The position numbers and the translations under genes are program-made. From Deinococcus ruber (GTDB lineage Bacteria > Deinococcota > Deinococci > Deinococcales > Deinococcaceae): a DNA stretch of 33,338 bases. The DNA lies in assembly GCF_014648095.1 (NCBI RefSeq), contig NZ_BMQL01000053.1:1-33338 (forward strand). Reading direction: 5' to 3'. The notes below the pieces were generated by a model. The model saw only the letters and a list, made by a program, of their open reading frames with translations. It made no database searches and was not told the DNA's origin. Of this stretch, positions 24,921 to 31,926 are shown in pieces. Positions within the stretch are counted from its first letter, which is position 1, and every line of letters starts with the position of its first letter.

Positions 24921-24965
24921 GGGAGAGGACGGGGCCTGGGGGTGGCAGGGTTGACGCAGTGCGAG
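24921..24965 (+). repeat. G-rich repeat, copy 1 (G-quadruplex consensus)
   Basis: GGG, a 7-base loop, GGGG, CCT, GGGGG, a 5-base loop and GGG (24921-24950) fit the G3+N1-7 consensus. Bases 24931-24965 (GGGGCCTGGGGGTGGCAGGG, then ...GCAGTGCGAG) are repeated at 27922-27955. Each copy heads a mini-operon 50-65 bases downstream. Confidence 0.65.
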
Positions 24966-24984
24966 ACCACCGCGCCTCTCAGGG

Positions 24985-25005
24985 TGGCCTGCCCCACGCA
25001 GGCCA
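24985..25005. promoter_or_regulatory. Hairpin before mini-operon ribosome site
   Basis: TGGCCTGC (24985-24992) pairs exactly with GCAGGCCA (24998-25005) around CCCAC, ending 13 bases before the ribosome site AAAGGA of the next gene. It could control transcription or translation of the mini-operon. Confidence 0.5.
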
Positions 25006-25029
25006 GTGCATTGTCATGAAAGGACAGCG

Positions 25030-25176
25030 ATGAACAACGCGCCCCGCCGCTCTTGGACCGACCGAACCTGGCATCCTGTCGCGCGCTGCACCCGTGTCCG
25101 TGATGGCTGTCGCCACTGCTTCACCTTCGACCTGCTGGTGGGAGAAGCACACCGCGCTGTTCAGGAGGTGCTGTGA
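25030..25176 (+). CDS. Short Gp37/Gp68 (DUF5131)-like protein, N-terminal piece
   Basis: 48 residues with ribosome site AAAGGA. Reads RRSWTDRTWHPVARCTRVRD then GCRHCF, the exact N-terminal pattern of the phage Gp37/Gp68 (DUF5131) family, W-T-D-x-T-W-x-P-V-x-x-C-T-x-V-x-x-G-C-x-x-C. The Cys residues ligate an iron-sulfur cluster in this radical-SAM-related family, which is normally several hundred residues long. The frame stops after the motif with no sign of the rest, so it is either a truncated remnant or a stand-alone mini-protein kept with its own ribosome site. The next gene starts inside its stop (GTGA). Confidence 0.5.
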   Translation: MNNAPRRSWTDRTWHPVARCTRVRDGCRHCFTFDLLVGEAHRAVQEVL

Positions 25177-25541
25177 GGATGGTGGCATTACCCTTTCATG
25201 TCGCGGTCCGTGGCACCGCGCGGTTGCAGTCTTTCTGCTGGGCGGATGAAAGTATCACGGTAGGATTGTATCGGCGACCGAGCTGCACGCTATTAGCAGA
25301 AGCGGATGTGCATCTCTCGCCAACGGGCGACGTGCAGACGCCCGTCTTGTGTCAGACCTGCCAGGTGATATGGCGTACCTGCTGGCCACATTGTTGGGGC
25401 ACGACGCCGGTGCGGGGGGGCCACCAACAACGAACGACGTGCAGGCGTACCTGCTACAGGGGCGAGGATGAACGACGAGCAGCTCAGGCCACAGGACAGC
25501 ACGCCGACGCTGAGTCATGGCATCTTCGCCACCGCCATTGA
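25173..25541 (+). CDS. Unknown protein, probably frameshifted
   Basis: GTG overlapping the previous stop, ribosome site AGGAGG. The first 65 residues are protein-like (MVALPFHVAVRGTARLQSF, GDVQTPVLCQTCQVIW with a CxxC pair). After about 25365 this frame becomes Arg/Cys/His-rich shadow sequence, while another frame reads PGDMAYLLATLLGHDAG and ends at 25469-25471, exactly where the next gene starts as ATGA. A frameshift that joins the two is likely; if not, two separate short genes overlap. No family recognised. Confidence 0.4.
   Translation: MRMVALPFHVAVRGTARLQSFCWADESITVGLYRRPSCTLLAEADVHLSPTGDVQTPVLCQTCQVIWRTCWPHCWGTTPVRGGHQQRTTCRRTCYRGEDERRAAQATGQHADAESWHLRHRH
25370..25471 (+). CDS. Small ORF, probable end of the preceding gene
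   Basis: 33 codons, ATG preceded by AGGTGAT. Reads MAYLLATLLGHDAGAGG, then PPTTNDVQAYLLQGRG. It is protein-like, unlike the overlapping frame, and its stop overlaps the next ATG. See the entry at 25173 for the frameshift reading. Confidence 0.35.
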   Translation: MAYLLATLLGHDAGAGGPPTTNDVQAYLLQGRG

Positions 25542-25821
25542 CCGAGATGGACGATCATGGCCCGTTGAGTACAACATCCTGACCAACGCCGGATCGGGCA
25601 ACGGCGTGCTGATCGATGGATCCTCCCCCGGCAGTCATCGCCTGCCGACCCTGCTGGCGCTGGGCGGCGCGGTGGGCGAGCGGGCCGCCGGCGGCGTCGC
25701 TGTGGGCTACTGGCAGTTCTCGTTCCACAGCTATACGCGCTGTCAGCCCACCCTCCGGGGCGCCTTGTGTGGTCGACCGGACGTAGAGTTGCTCTGCTCG
25801 AACTGCGGGTCTCCCTCTTGA
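25468..25821 (+). CDS. Unknown small protein of second mini-operon
   Basis: 117 residues, ATG overlapping the stop of the short frame before it. Contains GIFATAIDRDGRSWPVEYNI, GYWQFSFHSYTRC and a C-terminal pair CSNC (after LLCSNCG), suggesting a metal-binding end with other Cys residues (TRCQP, GALCGR). No recognised family. Last gene before a 60-base gap. Confidence 0.45.
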   Translation: MNDEQLRPQDSTPTLSHGIFATAIDRDGRSWPVEYNILTNAGSGNGVLIDGSSPGSHRLPTLLALGGAVGERAAGGVAVGYWQFSFHSYTRCQPTLRGALCGRPDVELLCSNCGSPS

Positions 25822-25884
25822 CCCTGCGCCGCTAGCCCAGACCCTGCCAGAATTGGCCCGCTGTCGCCGGGCCAGGTGCGCAGC

Positions 25885-26388
25885 ATGATGCTCTTCGCGC
25901 TGGACGCTGTCATCGTGTCGAATCTTCGCCTGCCTGTTCCGGAAGGCTACACACCCGTGTACGTCGGACGGCGCATGCCGCGGATGGAGGGGAATGTGTT
26001 TGGCAATCCCCTGCAGGTAGTCGGCACGGCCTGGACGCGCGAGTCCGACCAGTGGACCCGGTTCCTAATGGCACACGAGCAGCCGGCCATTCGGCACCTG
26101 GCGCGGTGTGCGCTGAAGAATCGGGGCTATCCGCAGGGGGAAGCCGCCACGCTGTACCTGAAAGTGCTACGAGCGCAATGTCGCTCGGACACGCCGCAAC
26201 GTCGCCGCCTGGAGGAACTGGCAGAGCGGGTGGTGCAGGGCGAGCGATACGCGCTCCAGTGCTGGTGCCCAGCGGGCCTGCCCTGCCATGCCTCGGTGGT
26301 CCGCGAGGCACTGATGGGCTACGCGACGCGGCGGTTTCACGAGCCGGAACGCGTTCAGGCGGGGCCGTGTGCTGCCCAGCTTGCCTGA
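25885..26388 (+). CDS. DUF4326 protein
   Basis: 167 residues from the first ATG of the pair at 25885 (a GTG lies 9 bases earlier). It has the DUF4326 pattern: VYVGRRMPRMEGNVFGNPL near residue 25, a long linker, and the C-terminal signature GERYALQCWCPAGLPCHASV near 135, with conserved Cys and the CH pair. DUF4326 is mostly found in phages and mobile elements; its Cys/His cluster suggests metal binding. A linker longer than usual separates the two halves. Function not established. Confidence 0.7.
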   Translation: MMLFALDAVIVSNLRLPVPEGYTPVYVGRRMPRMEGNVFGNPLQVVGTAWTRESDQWTRFLMAHEQPAIRHLARCALKNRGYPQGEAATLYLKVLRAQCRSDTPQRRRLEELAERVVQGERYALQCWCPAGLPCHASVVREALMGYATRRFHEPERVQAGPCAAQLA

Positions 26389-26412
26389 TAGACCGAGGAA
26401 AGGAGACGACAG

Positions 26413-26958
26413 ATGCCACTCCAACACATGGAACTTTCCGAAGCGGACATCCTCCAGATCTTGCATCCGGATCTCCGCACGCCGGAGACGGAAGCGCGAC
26501 GCACGCAACTGCTCGAACGGGCGATGCAGTCAGCGGCAGATGATCAACGGCCCGAATCGCCGACCTCCCAGGAAGCGCTGCGGGCACAAGCCGACATTCA
26601 ACGCCTGCATGGTCCGTTGGTCGACGACACCTTGCAGGGCGTGATGCGTGTGCGGGCAGGCCAGTTGCGGGCGCAGATGGACATTCTGGCCCGCCTGGGT
26701 CTGGGTGACCTCGATGTGCCGACGCTGCATGTGGAGGTGCTGGCGATTCGCGTGGAGGCGCAACGGCAGGGGTACGGTGAGCGACTGCTGAACTCGGCGA
26801 TTCGTCTGGGGATGCGGCTGCGCCAGGACATTGGCCTGAAGACCGTCTCGTTGGAGGCAACCCGTGAAAGCCAGGCGTTCTATCAGCGGCTCGGTCTGGA
26901 GCGTGCGGCGTCGCCGTGGCCGGATGGCAGCTGGCCGATGTGGGTGCCCCTGAGCTGA
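26413..26958 (+). CDS. GNAT-family N-acetyltransferase
   Basis: 181 residues with a good ribosome site (AAAGGAG). The first 95 residues are a charged helical extension (LSEADILQILHPDLRTPE, then coil-like ALRAQADIQRLH). The GNAT core begins near LHVEVLAIRVEAQRQGYGER, with the acetyl-CoA-binding motif QRQGYGERLLN, and ends with SQAFYQRLGLERA and a final strand. It transfers an acetyl group from acetyl-CoA to an unknown amine. The extension is longer than the family minimum and may bind its partner. A hairpin lies 10 bases after the stop. Confidence 0.75.
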   Translation: MPLQHMELSEADILQILHPDLRTPETEARRTQLLERAMQSAADDQRPESPTSQEALRAQADIQRLHGPLVDDTLQGVMRVRAGQLRAQMDILARLGLGDLDVPTLHVEVLAIRVEAQRQGYGERLLNSAIRLGMRLRQDIGLKTVSLEATRESQAFYQRLGLERAASPWPDGSWPMWVPLS

Positions 26959-26967
26959 ATGAGGCAG

Positions 26968-26995
26968 TGATGGCCCGCCGAGTGCGGGCCCATCA
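26968..26995 (+). terminator. Hairpin after GNAT gene
   Basis: TGATGGCCCGC (26968-26978) pairs with GCGGGCCCATCA (26984-26995) with one bulged base and the loop CGAGT. It begins 10 bases past the acetyltransferase stop. No U-tract follows. Confidence 0.55.
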
Positions 26996-27000
26996 GGAGC

Positions 27001-27144
27001 ATGCGTCCCATCACCTTTCTGTACGGCTCGTCGGAGATCACCCTCAAGTCGACGGCGCGCGGGTGTCTGCTGCAAGCGCGGACACCCGCGCGTCCCGGCA
27101 GTCGCGCCCATCTGCAGCAGCTCGCCCGCTTCCCCACCGCGTGA
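27001..27144 (+). CDS. Small ORF, uncertain
   Basis: 47 codons starting MRPITFLYGSSEITLKSTA. AGGAG lies directly against the ATG, too close to be a good ribosome site. Beta-strand start, Arg-rich end. A second short frame (27177-27293, GTG start, VRRFLADFRTGPLPLMAKVA) ends in the TGA that overlaps the start of the next gene. Both may be pieces of a broken gene. Confidence 0.25.
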   Translation: MRPITFLYGSSEITLKSTARGCLLQARTPARPGSRAHLQQLARFPTA

Positions 27145-27292
27145 ACCCTGAACCTGAACAGTAAGAACTGGTACTTGTGCGCGGCGCATCCCAAGCTGTC
27201 AGCCGTGTGCGGCGATTCCTCGCCGACTTCAGGACCGGCCCGCTTCCCCTGATGGCGAAAGTGGCCCTGTGTGAGCAGGGGGTGTCGTGGTG

Positions 27293-27910
27293 ATGTACTT
27301 GGCGAGTACCGGTTCCAGTCTGGACGCGTTCGACGCTGGGCCAGACATCGGTCAGATGACGCAGCCGCCGCGCAGCGGCGTCAAAGCGAGCATTCGCGAG
27401 GGGCGCTGGTGGGGCTGTGATTGCGATGTCTTCGGCCCGCGCGGCGTGGAATTGGAACGCTCCCTGGATCTGCTGGAATCGCTGCGCGACCATTCGGCCA
27501 TCTGCCTCTTGATCACCGTGCCGGATCATCCGGGGGATGGAGTGGCGACGTTCGAGCAGTTCGACGACGACCTGATGGCCTTGATCGGCTTCGGGTTTCC
27601 ACTGGCGTATGTGCTCCAGGACGGCTGCGAAACGTTGCCCATTCCGGAAGGCGCCAGCGCCGTATTCCTGGGCGGGACCGATCCCTGGCGAGAACAATGG
27701 GCAGCGACGCTGCTGACCCGTGCGAAACGGGCGGGGCTGCACCGGCATGTCGGTCGCGTCAACGGCGCTCGGCGGTCTCGGGCGCTGGGGCCACTGAATG
27801 CCCAGAGCGTCGACGGTACCTATTTCCAGTTTGCAGAGGCGACGAAGAAAAGCGTTCGGAGAGTGAACGGTTGGATGCAAGGAGCCGTTCCATTGCTGAC
27901 CCTGGAGTAG
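27293..27910 (+). CDS. DpdA-like (TGT-related) phage-type protein
   Basis: 205 residues from ATG 27293, preceded by AGGGGGTG. It follows the pattern of a short protein family known to me from actinobacterial phages and annotated as related to tRNA-guanine transglycosylase/DpdA: start MYLASTGSS, a W-x-C-D-C segment (RWWGCDCDVFG), ITVPDHPGDGVATFEQF, LAYVLQDG, VFLGGTDPW, then HVGRVNGARRSRAL and QSVDGTYFQF near the end. These enzymes exchange guanine for 7-deazaguanine in DNA, to hide it from nucleases. The short size suggests a reduced barrel; activity cannot be read here, and no preQ0 genes are in view. Confidence 0.5.
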   Translation: MYLASTGSSLDAFDAGPDIGQMTQPPRSGVKASIREGRWWGCDCDVFGPRGVELERSLDLLESLRDHSAICLLITVPDHPGDGVATFEQFDDDLMALIGFGFPLAYVLQDGCETLPIPEGASAVFLGGTDPWREQWAATLLTRAKRAGLHRHVGRVNGARRSRALGPLNAQSVDGTYFQFAEATKKSVRRVNGWMQGAVPLLTLE

Positions 27911-27911
27911 A

Positions 27912-27955
27912 GGGAACACACGGGGCCTGGGGGTGGCGGGGGTGCCCAGTGCGAG
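27912..27955 (+). repeat. G-rich repeat, copy 2 (G-quadruplex consensus)
   Basis: GGG, AACACAC, GGGG, CCT, GGGGG, TGGC and GGGGG (27912-27942) fit the G3+N1-7 consensus. Bases 27922-27955 match 24931-24965, including the final CAGTGCGAG, with one length difference. It directly follows the DpdA-like gene and precedes a small operon starting at 28006. Confidence 0.65.
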
Positions 27956-28005
27956 GTGACCCGTGCCGAAAAAGACGTGGCCCCAGGAGGGGTCAATCGT
28001 CGTGG

Positions 28006-28170
28006 ATGCCTGAAATCCATACGAAGTTCGGTCCTGCCGAGTACGCGGTGCTGCATGATGGTCGCCTCTTTCTCAACTGGCCTGCGGGCGTCACGATTTA
28101 TGCGTGCGGTACCGCTCGACGAGCACGTCCCAGGAGTGCCGGTTCAGCGACAAGTGTCTGTCGACGATGA
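28006..28170 (+). CDS. Unknown small protein after G-rich repeat
   Basis: 54 residues. Starts MPEIHTKFGPAEYAVLHDG, then RLFLNWPAGVTIYACGTAR and an Arg/Ser-rich tail that may be out of frame. AGGAGGGG lies about 15 bases upstream, further than usual. Its stop overlaps the next start as ATGA. No family recognised. Confidence 0.4.
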   Translation: MPEIHTKFGPAEYAVLHDGRLFLNWPAGVTIYACGTARRARPRSAGSATSVCRR

Positions 28171-28382
28171 GTGCGCTGCATCGCGAGGGCGGGAAAGCGG
28201 TGTCGTCTGCCGCGTGGACCGCGCTGCAGGAGGAAGCGGATCGTCTCCGACCGTTGCTGGTGACGCCTGAAGCGACGGTGGCCGCACGGGTGCAGCGTGC
28301 CCAGTCGCAGATCAAGCACGCGCAAGACGCGCTGCGCGACGCCGAAGCGCTGGTGGTAGAGCGGCAGGCAGGCCCAGCATGA
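28167..28382 (+). CDS. Coiled-coil-like small protein, probably frameshifted at 3' end
   Basis: 71 codons, ATG overlapping the previous stop. Fully helical (AAWTALQEEADRLRPLLV, then TVAARVQRAQSQIKHAQDAL) with heptad-like spacing and no membrane segment. At the end CGGCAGGCAGGCCCAG holds a GCAG duplication; removing one copy lets the helix continue as RQAQHEFQEAEQWHVALQRR and stop at 28435-28437. So the present stop at 28382 probably follows a 4-base slippage. Function unknown. Confidence 0.45.
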   Translation: MSALHREGGKAVSSAAWTALQEEADRLRPLLVTPEATVAARVQRAQSQIKHAQDALRDAEALVVERQAGPA

Positions 28383-28571
28383 ATTCCAGGAAGCCGAGCA
28401 ATGGCACGTGGCTCTCCAGCGGCGGGCCGCGAGTTAAACCCAAATGGGGGTACTGGAACCCTCAGAACATGTTGGAGGCCCCCTCCTGGCCTTCCTGTGA
28501 GGAAGCAGCTTTTTCTGTGTGCTGGACGCATCTGCAAGCTGTGGCCCCTTCCTGGGGGCCAGGCGAGCTGC

Positions 28572-28769
28572 ATGACGACAATGACAAGCGCAGCGATTCG
28601 GGCGGTGGGCGGTGCGCGCCTGTGTGAGGGCGGGTGCAAAGCGGGCGAACTTTACCTGGAGTGCGGTGTGTCCGCCAGTGGCCAGGGCATTGAAGCGATG
28701 CTGCGAGCGCTTCCCGCTCTCGGTCGTCGGCCACGCAGTCTGGCACTCCCACCGATACGCCCTGAGTGA
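28572..28769 (+). CDS. Truncated hypothetical gene
   Basis: From ATG 28572 the frame reads MTTMTSAAIRAVGGARL, then LCEGGCKAGELYLECGVSAS, protein-like with three Cys, but from about 28690 it runs into the IS6 transposase fragment in the wrong frame. The natural C-terminus is therefore lost. No family recognised. Confidence 0.3.
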   Translation: MTTMTSAAIRAVGGARLCEGGCKAGELYLECGVSASGQGIEAMLRALPALGRRPRSLALPPIRPE

Positions 28770-28833
28770 TCGAGACCTCGAGGAACTGCTGTTCCAGCGG
28801 GGCATTGAAGTGTCTCGCGAATCTGTTCGCACC
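28690..28833 (+). mobile_element. IS6-family transposase N-terminal fragment
   Basis: Reads KRCCERFPLSVVGHAVWHS then HRYALSDRDLEELLFQRGI and VSRESVRT, the HTH arm of IS6/IS26-type transposases (pattern FPLSVIGHAVW...RDVEELL). It stops where the IS630 begins at TA 28834-28835; no IS6 sequence resumes after the IS630's other end, so it is only a fragment. Confidence 0.75.
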
Positions 28834-28860
28834 TAGAGCAATTTGCGGAATAATGAGGCC

Positions 28861-29081
28861 ATGAAGCGAGTAGGGACACGCGGGTACAGCCTGGACTTAT
28901 GTGAGCGCATCGTCATGCGGGCGCAGGAAGGGGTTAAACGGCAGCAGGTCGCGAAAGAATGTTCGGTGCACCGTGCAACGGTGACGAACTAGCTGCGGAA
29001 AGCGGAAGCAGGGACGCTGGGGAAGACCGGACGGTCTTCTGGGCGTCCTCGCCGTGTGCAGCCGGAGCATAAGGTGCAGGT
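28861..29081 (+). pseudogene. IS630 transposase, 5' piece
   Basis: Starts 25 bases inside the element: MKRVGTRGYSLDLCERIVM then RAQEGVKRQQVAKECSVHRA, an HTH of IS630 type, with a TAG at 28990-28992 where Trp is usual (ATVTN-W-LRK). It continues LRKAEAGTLGKTGRSSGRPR to VQPEHKVQV, where the IS5 copy is inserted. Confidence 0.75.
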
Positions 29082-29083
29082 TA

Positions 29084-29917
29084 GAGGTTATCCAGAAAAT
29101 AGTCACGATCGGATCCAGGTCGAGCTGAAATATTTCAGGGATGCGGTTGACCGATGAGCAGTGGGTGCTGCTTGCGCCGTTCTTGACGCCACCCGAGAAG
29201 ACCACCAAGCGAGGTCGTCCCAGGCGGGACGACCGGACCCTCCTCGAAGGTATCCTCTGGGTGCTGCGAACGGGGGCCCAGTGGGAGAAGTTGCCACGAG
29301 ACGACGACCTTCCAAAGTCCACCTGCTTCACTCGCTTTCAGGAATGGAATGACCGCAATGTATTCCCAGCGGTTCTCGGGCGGCTGTATGAGCTGCTGGA
29401 AGACCAGGGCCTGCTCGATCTGCGCGAAGCGTTCATTGACGGCACCTTCAGTGCCGCCAACAAGGGGGCTCGGATGTCGGCCCCACCAAGAAGGGCAAGG
29501 GCACCAAGATCATGATCATGGTCGATGCGAATGGCACGCCACTCGCCGTTCACACCGACAGCGCCAGCCCAGCGGAGGTCAAGCTCGTTCAGGACACGCT
29601 GGACGCTTCATTTGGGTTTGACTTCCCAGAGCGGCTGATCGGCGACAAAGCGTATGACAGTGATGGGCTGTATGCCGATCTCGCGGCGATCGGTATTGAA
29701 ATGATTGCGCCCAACCGGAAGAACAGGAGGCGCAAGACCCAGGATGGACGCCCACTGCGACGCTATAAACGGCGCTGGAAAGTAGAGCGGACCATCGCCT
29801 GGTTGCAGTCTTTCCGGAGGGTACGAACCCGCGATGAACACAAGACCCAGCACTTCCTCGGCTTCGTTCAGCTGGCCTGCATCATGATCTTGCTCCGCCG
29901 AATTTCTGGATAGCCTC
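29084..29917 (+). mobile_element. IS5-family (IS427 group) insertion
   Basis: 834 bp with terminal inverted repeats GAGGTTATCCAGAAAAT (29084) and GAGGCTATCCAGAAATT (end, reverse complement), flanked by TA at 29082-29083 and 29918-29919. Removing the element and one TA joins the IS630 reading frame exactly (KVQV to RQQVTQTPDATLKEH). Its own transposase is apparently complete through a frameshift. Confidence 0.88.
29141..29913 (+). CDS. IS5-family transposase, two ORFs joined by -1 frameshift
   Basis: ORF A starts MRLTDEQWVLLAPFLTPPE and would stop at 29515; ORF B continues in the -1 frame to 29913. At 29462-29468 AAGGGGG lets the ribosome re-read one G, giving NKG-GSDVGPTKKGKGTKIM and a 257-residue fusion, the usual length of the IS427 group. 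Catalytic residues are present: first Asp in FIDGTFSAANKG, second in LIGDKAYDSDGL, and Glu in RWKVERTIAWLQ. The enzyme cuts and moves its own element. The slippery run is typical of programmed frameshifting in this group, so the copy may still be active. Confidence 0.85.
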
Positions 29918-29919
29918 TA

Positions 29920-30114
29920 GGCAGCAAGTCACCCAGACGCCCGATGCGACGCTGAAGGAACATGCCCAGCAGTTGTACGAGGCCACGGGCCTCTTGGTGA
30001 CACAGGCAACGATCCATCGACTGTTGAAACGGTTGGGGATCACGTTCAAAAAAGACCGTCATCGCCGCTGAGCGAGACGAGGAAGAGCGACGGCAGTGGA
30101 ATGCACCCTGATCG
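29920..30114 (+). pseudogene. IS630 transposase, middle piece
   Basis: Continues the frame of the 5' piece after the IS5 copy: RQQVTQTPDATLKEHAQQLY then EATGLLVTQATIHRLLKRLG and FKKDRH, followed by a stop (TGA near 30069) and a frame change to AERDEEERRQWNA. The IS3 copy begins right after. Typical linker and dimer region before the DDE domain. Confidence 0.7.
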
Positions 30115-30131
30115 CCGGACCAGCAAGCAAG

Positions 30132-30993
30132 TCACTTCTGGGCTGAATGAGAGCGGGCGGCGAACTCGGCGGGTGGGACGTATCCGAGCTTGGAATGCAG
30201 GCGTTCCCGGTTGTACCACTCCCCAATGAACCGGTCCAGATGGTGCTGGGCGTCGTCCAGGTCAAGGTCATCCTGGAGATCGACTTCCTCGCTCTTCAGG
30301 GTCTTGTAGAAGCTCTCCATGCGGGCGTTGTCGTACGGAGTTCCCTTCCTGGACATCCTCGGGGTCACGCCCATGGACCGCAAACGGTCCACGTATACCT
30401 GACTCGCATCGTGCGCTCCCTGGTCCGAATGGTGAAGCAGACCTGCCGCTGGACAACGCGCCGCGAGCGCGTTGTTGAGGGCGGCCAGCGGCAATGCGGC
30501 ATCCATGAACCTGGACATCGACCAGCCGACGACCTCGCGGGTAAAGCTGTCCAGCACGCACGCCAAGGAGACGAAGCCCTGCTTCACCCGAACGTCCGTG
30601 AGATCGGCCTGCCAGACCTGATCGGGTCTGGTCGACTGGGACGTGTGCCAGCAGGTTGGGGAACCGGGTCTCGCTGTGGGTGGAGTCCGTGGTGGCCTGG
30701 TACCGCCGGTTGGGTCGGCACAGCAGCCGACGTTCGCGCATCACCCGAAGGACGCGCTTGTGGTTGGTTGGGGACCCTCTGCGGGTGAGTTCATGGGTCA
30801 CCCGGCGGTCGCCGTACCCGCTCCACTTCAACACCACCGCCTCAATGTCTTCGGCCAGCTGCGCATCCCGGTCGACCACCTCACGGCCCAGCTGATGGAC
30901 ATACCAGGACCGGCTGACATCGTGCAGGGCACACAAGCGACGCACCGACACCGTGGGATGCGCGACACGCGCATCCGTAATCCGAAGCGGTGC
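30132..30993 (-). pseudogene. IS3 orfB transposase, frameshifted
   Basis: From the A6 run (30995-31000) the orfB frame reads APLRITDARVAHPTVSVRRL, with the HTH-21-like YGDRRVTHELTRRG and the rve core. Near 30620-30630 one base is lost (QTR-SG instead of a D-Q-V join), and the catalytic part continues in the other frame: DQVWQADLTDVRV (first Asp), HHSDQGAHDASQVY (second Asp) and NARMESFYKTLKSEEV (Glu). The three acidic residues are there but in two frames, so orfB is probably inactive. Confidence 0.75.
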
Positions 30994-31282
30994 CTTTTTT
31001 CAAGGGGTACGTCGCCAGCGATGTTCGCAAGATGGAGTTTTCCAGGGCCAGCTGGCCACAGTACCGCTCCAACTCCGCGATGCGAAGTTCCGCGCTGCGG
31101 TCCGTTTTGGCGCCGTCGGTGAATGCAGCCTCACCGCGGTCTTCGACTTCTTTCCGCCATCGGTGAATCAGGCTGGCAGCCAGTGAGTGCTCCCGGCAGC
31201 GTTGGGCGGTGGTGTGCAGGCCAGCGTGAACCTGACCGACCACCTGAAGTTTAAACTCACGGCTGTGATTCCGTCCTGGCAT
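30881..31282 (-). CDS. IS3 orfA, HTH protein
   Basis: Ribosome site GGAG before the ATG. MPGRNHSREFKLQVVGQVH and SLIHRWRKEVEDRGEAAF form the HTH, followed by a leucine-zipper-like helix (SAELRIAELERYCGQLALEN). In IS3 elements orfA is joined to orfB by -1 slippage on an A-rich site; here TTGAAAAAAGG has six A, and a -1 slip would give a wrong frame, one base short of the expected site. orfA past this point to 30881 is out-of-frame sequence. Confidence 0.75.
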   Translation of the reverse strand: MPGRNHSREFKLQVVGQVHAGLHTTAQRCREHSLAASLIHRWRKEVEDRGEAAFTDGAKTDRSAELRIAELERYCGQLALENSILRTSLATYPLKKGTASDYGCACRASHGVGASLVCPARCQPVLVCPSAGP

Positions 31283-31350
31283 CTGGGCTCCTTCGCGGTG
31301 CAATCAGCGTACCTGCTGACTGGGGCGAAGTGTCTTGACCTGTGGTCCGG

Positions 31351-31926
31351 TTCGGGGGGTTCACTCCACAGTATCTCAATGATCTTCAAACGTTGCTCAA
31401 TGATCCTACCCGACTCGTCTTTGTGGATGAATCATCCTTCAATACAGCCATGAGCAGGCGCTTTGCACGCTCACCCAAAGGTGAGCGTGTCACCACCTTT
31501 CTTCCGAGAAACCAGGGAAAGAATCAAAGCCTCATCTGTGCCTTGTGTCATACAGGGCCAGAAGCCGCCTTCGTCTTTGAAGGCACAGTCGATGGTGATG
31601 CCTTTGTTTGGTATGTCGAGCATGTCCTTTGTCCGTGTTTGAAAAAAGGCCAAGTTGTTTTTCTGGATCATCTCTCGGCACACGATCGTACAGAGGCGGT
31701 AGATTTGATTGAAGAAGGTGGATGTGAAGTTCAATATCTCCCTCGCTACAGCCCAGACCTGAATCCGATTGAAATGCTGTTCTCGAAAGTGAAAGCGTTG
31801 GTTCGAGGTGGTAATTGGCGTGCGCTGGAAGACCTCTGGAAGGTCATTGGCACTGCCCCGTCTACCGTCTCGCTCAAGGATGTGTGGGGCTGGTACACCG
31901 CCGCCTACCCATCACTCTTACTATGA
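31351..31926 (+). pseudogene. IS630 transposase, 3' DDE piece
   Basis: Reads GGFTPQYLNDLQTLLNDPTR then LVFVDESSFNTAMSRRFARS (first Asp region), VVFLDHLSAHDRTEAVDL (second Asp and DN-like region) and YLPRYSPDLNPIEMLFSKVK (final Glu). Intact to its stop at 31926, nine bases before the terminal repeat. Base use here is clearly less GC-rich than the neighbourhood, suggesting a foreign element. It lacks its N-terminal two thirds in the same frame. Confidence 0.75.

Larger units (their letters stand above)
30115..31350 (-). mobile_element. IS3-family insertion
   Basis: About 1236 bp. Inverted ends share CCGGACCA-N6-AAG-N-CACTTC (from 30115 on the plus strand and from 31350 on the minus strand). 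It carries orfA and orfB on the minus strand in the IS3 order, and is inserted in the IS630 transposase between its linker and DDE parts. The target duplication could not be fixed with certainty. Confidence 0.78.

Noticed and set aside
25910..26860. 316-codon minus-strand open frame
   Set aside because: Antisense to the DUF4326 and GNAT genes, both with clear motifs; Pro/Arg/Ser-rich shadow.
27044..27919. 291-codon minus-strand open frame
   Set aside because: Antisense to the DpdA-like gene; no start context and low-complexity composition.
28379..28627. 82-codon open frame starting as ATGA at 28379
   Set aside because: Composition is not protein-like; the frame made by undoing the GCAG duplication explains the same DNA better.
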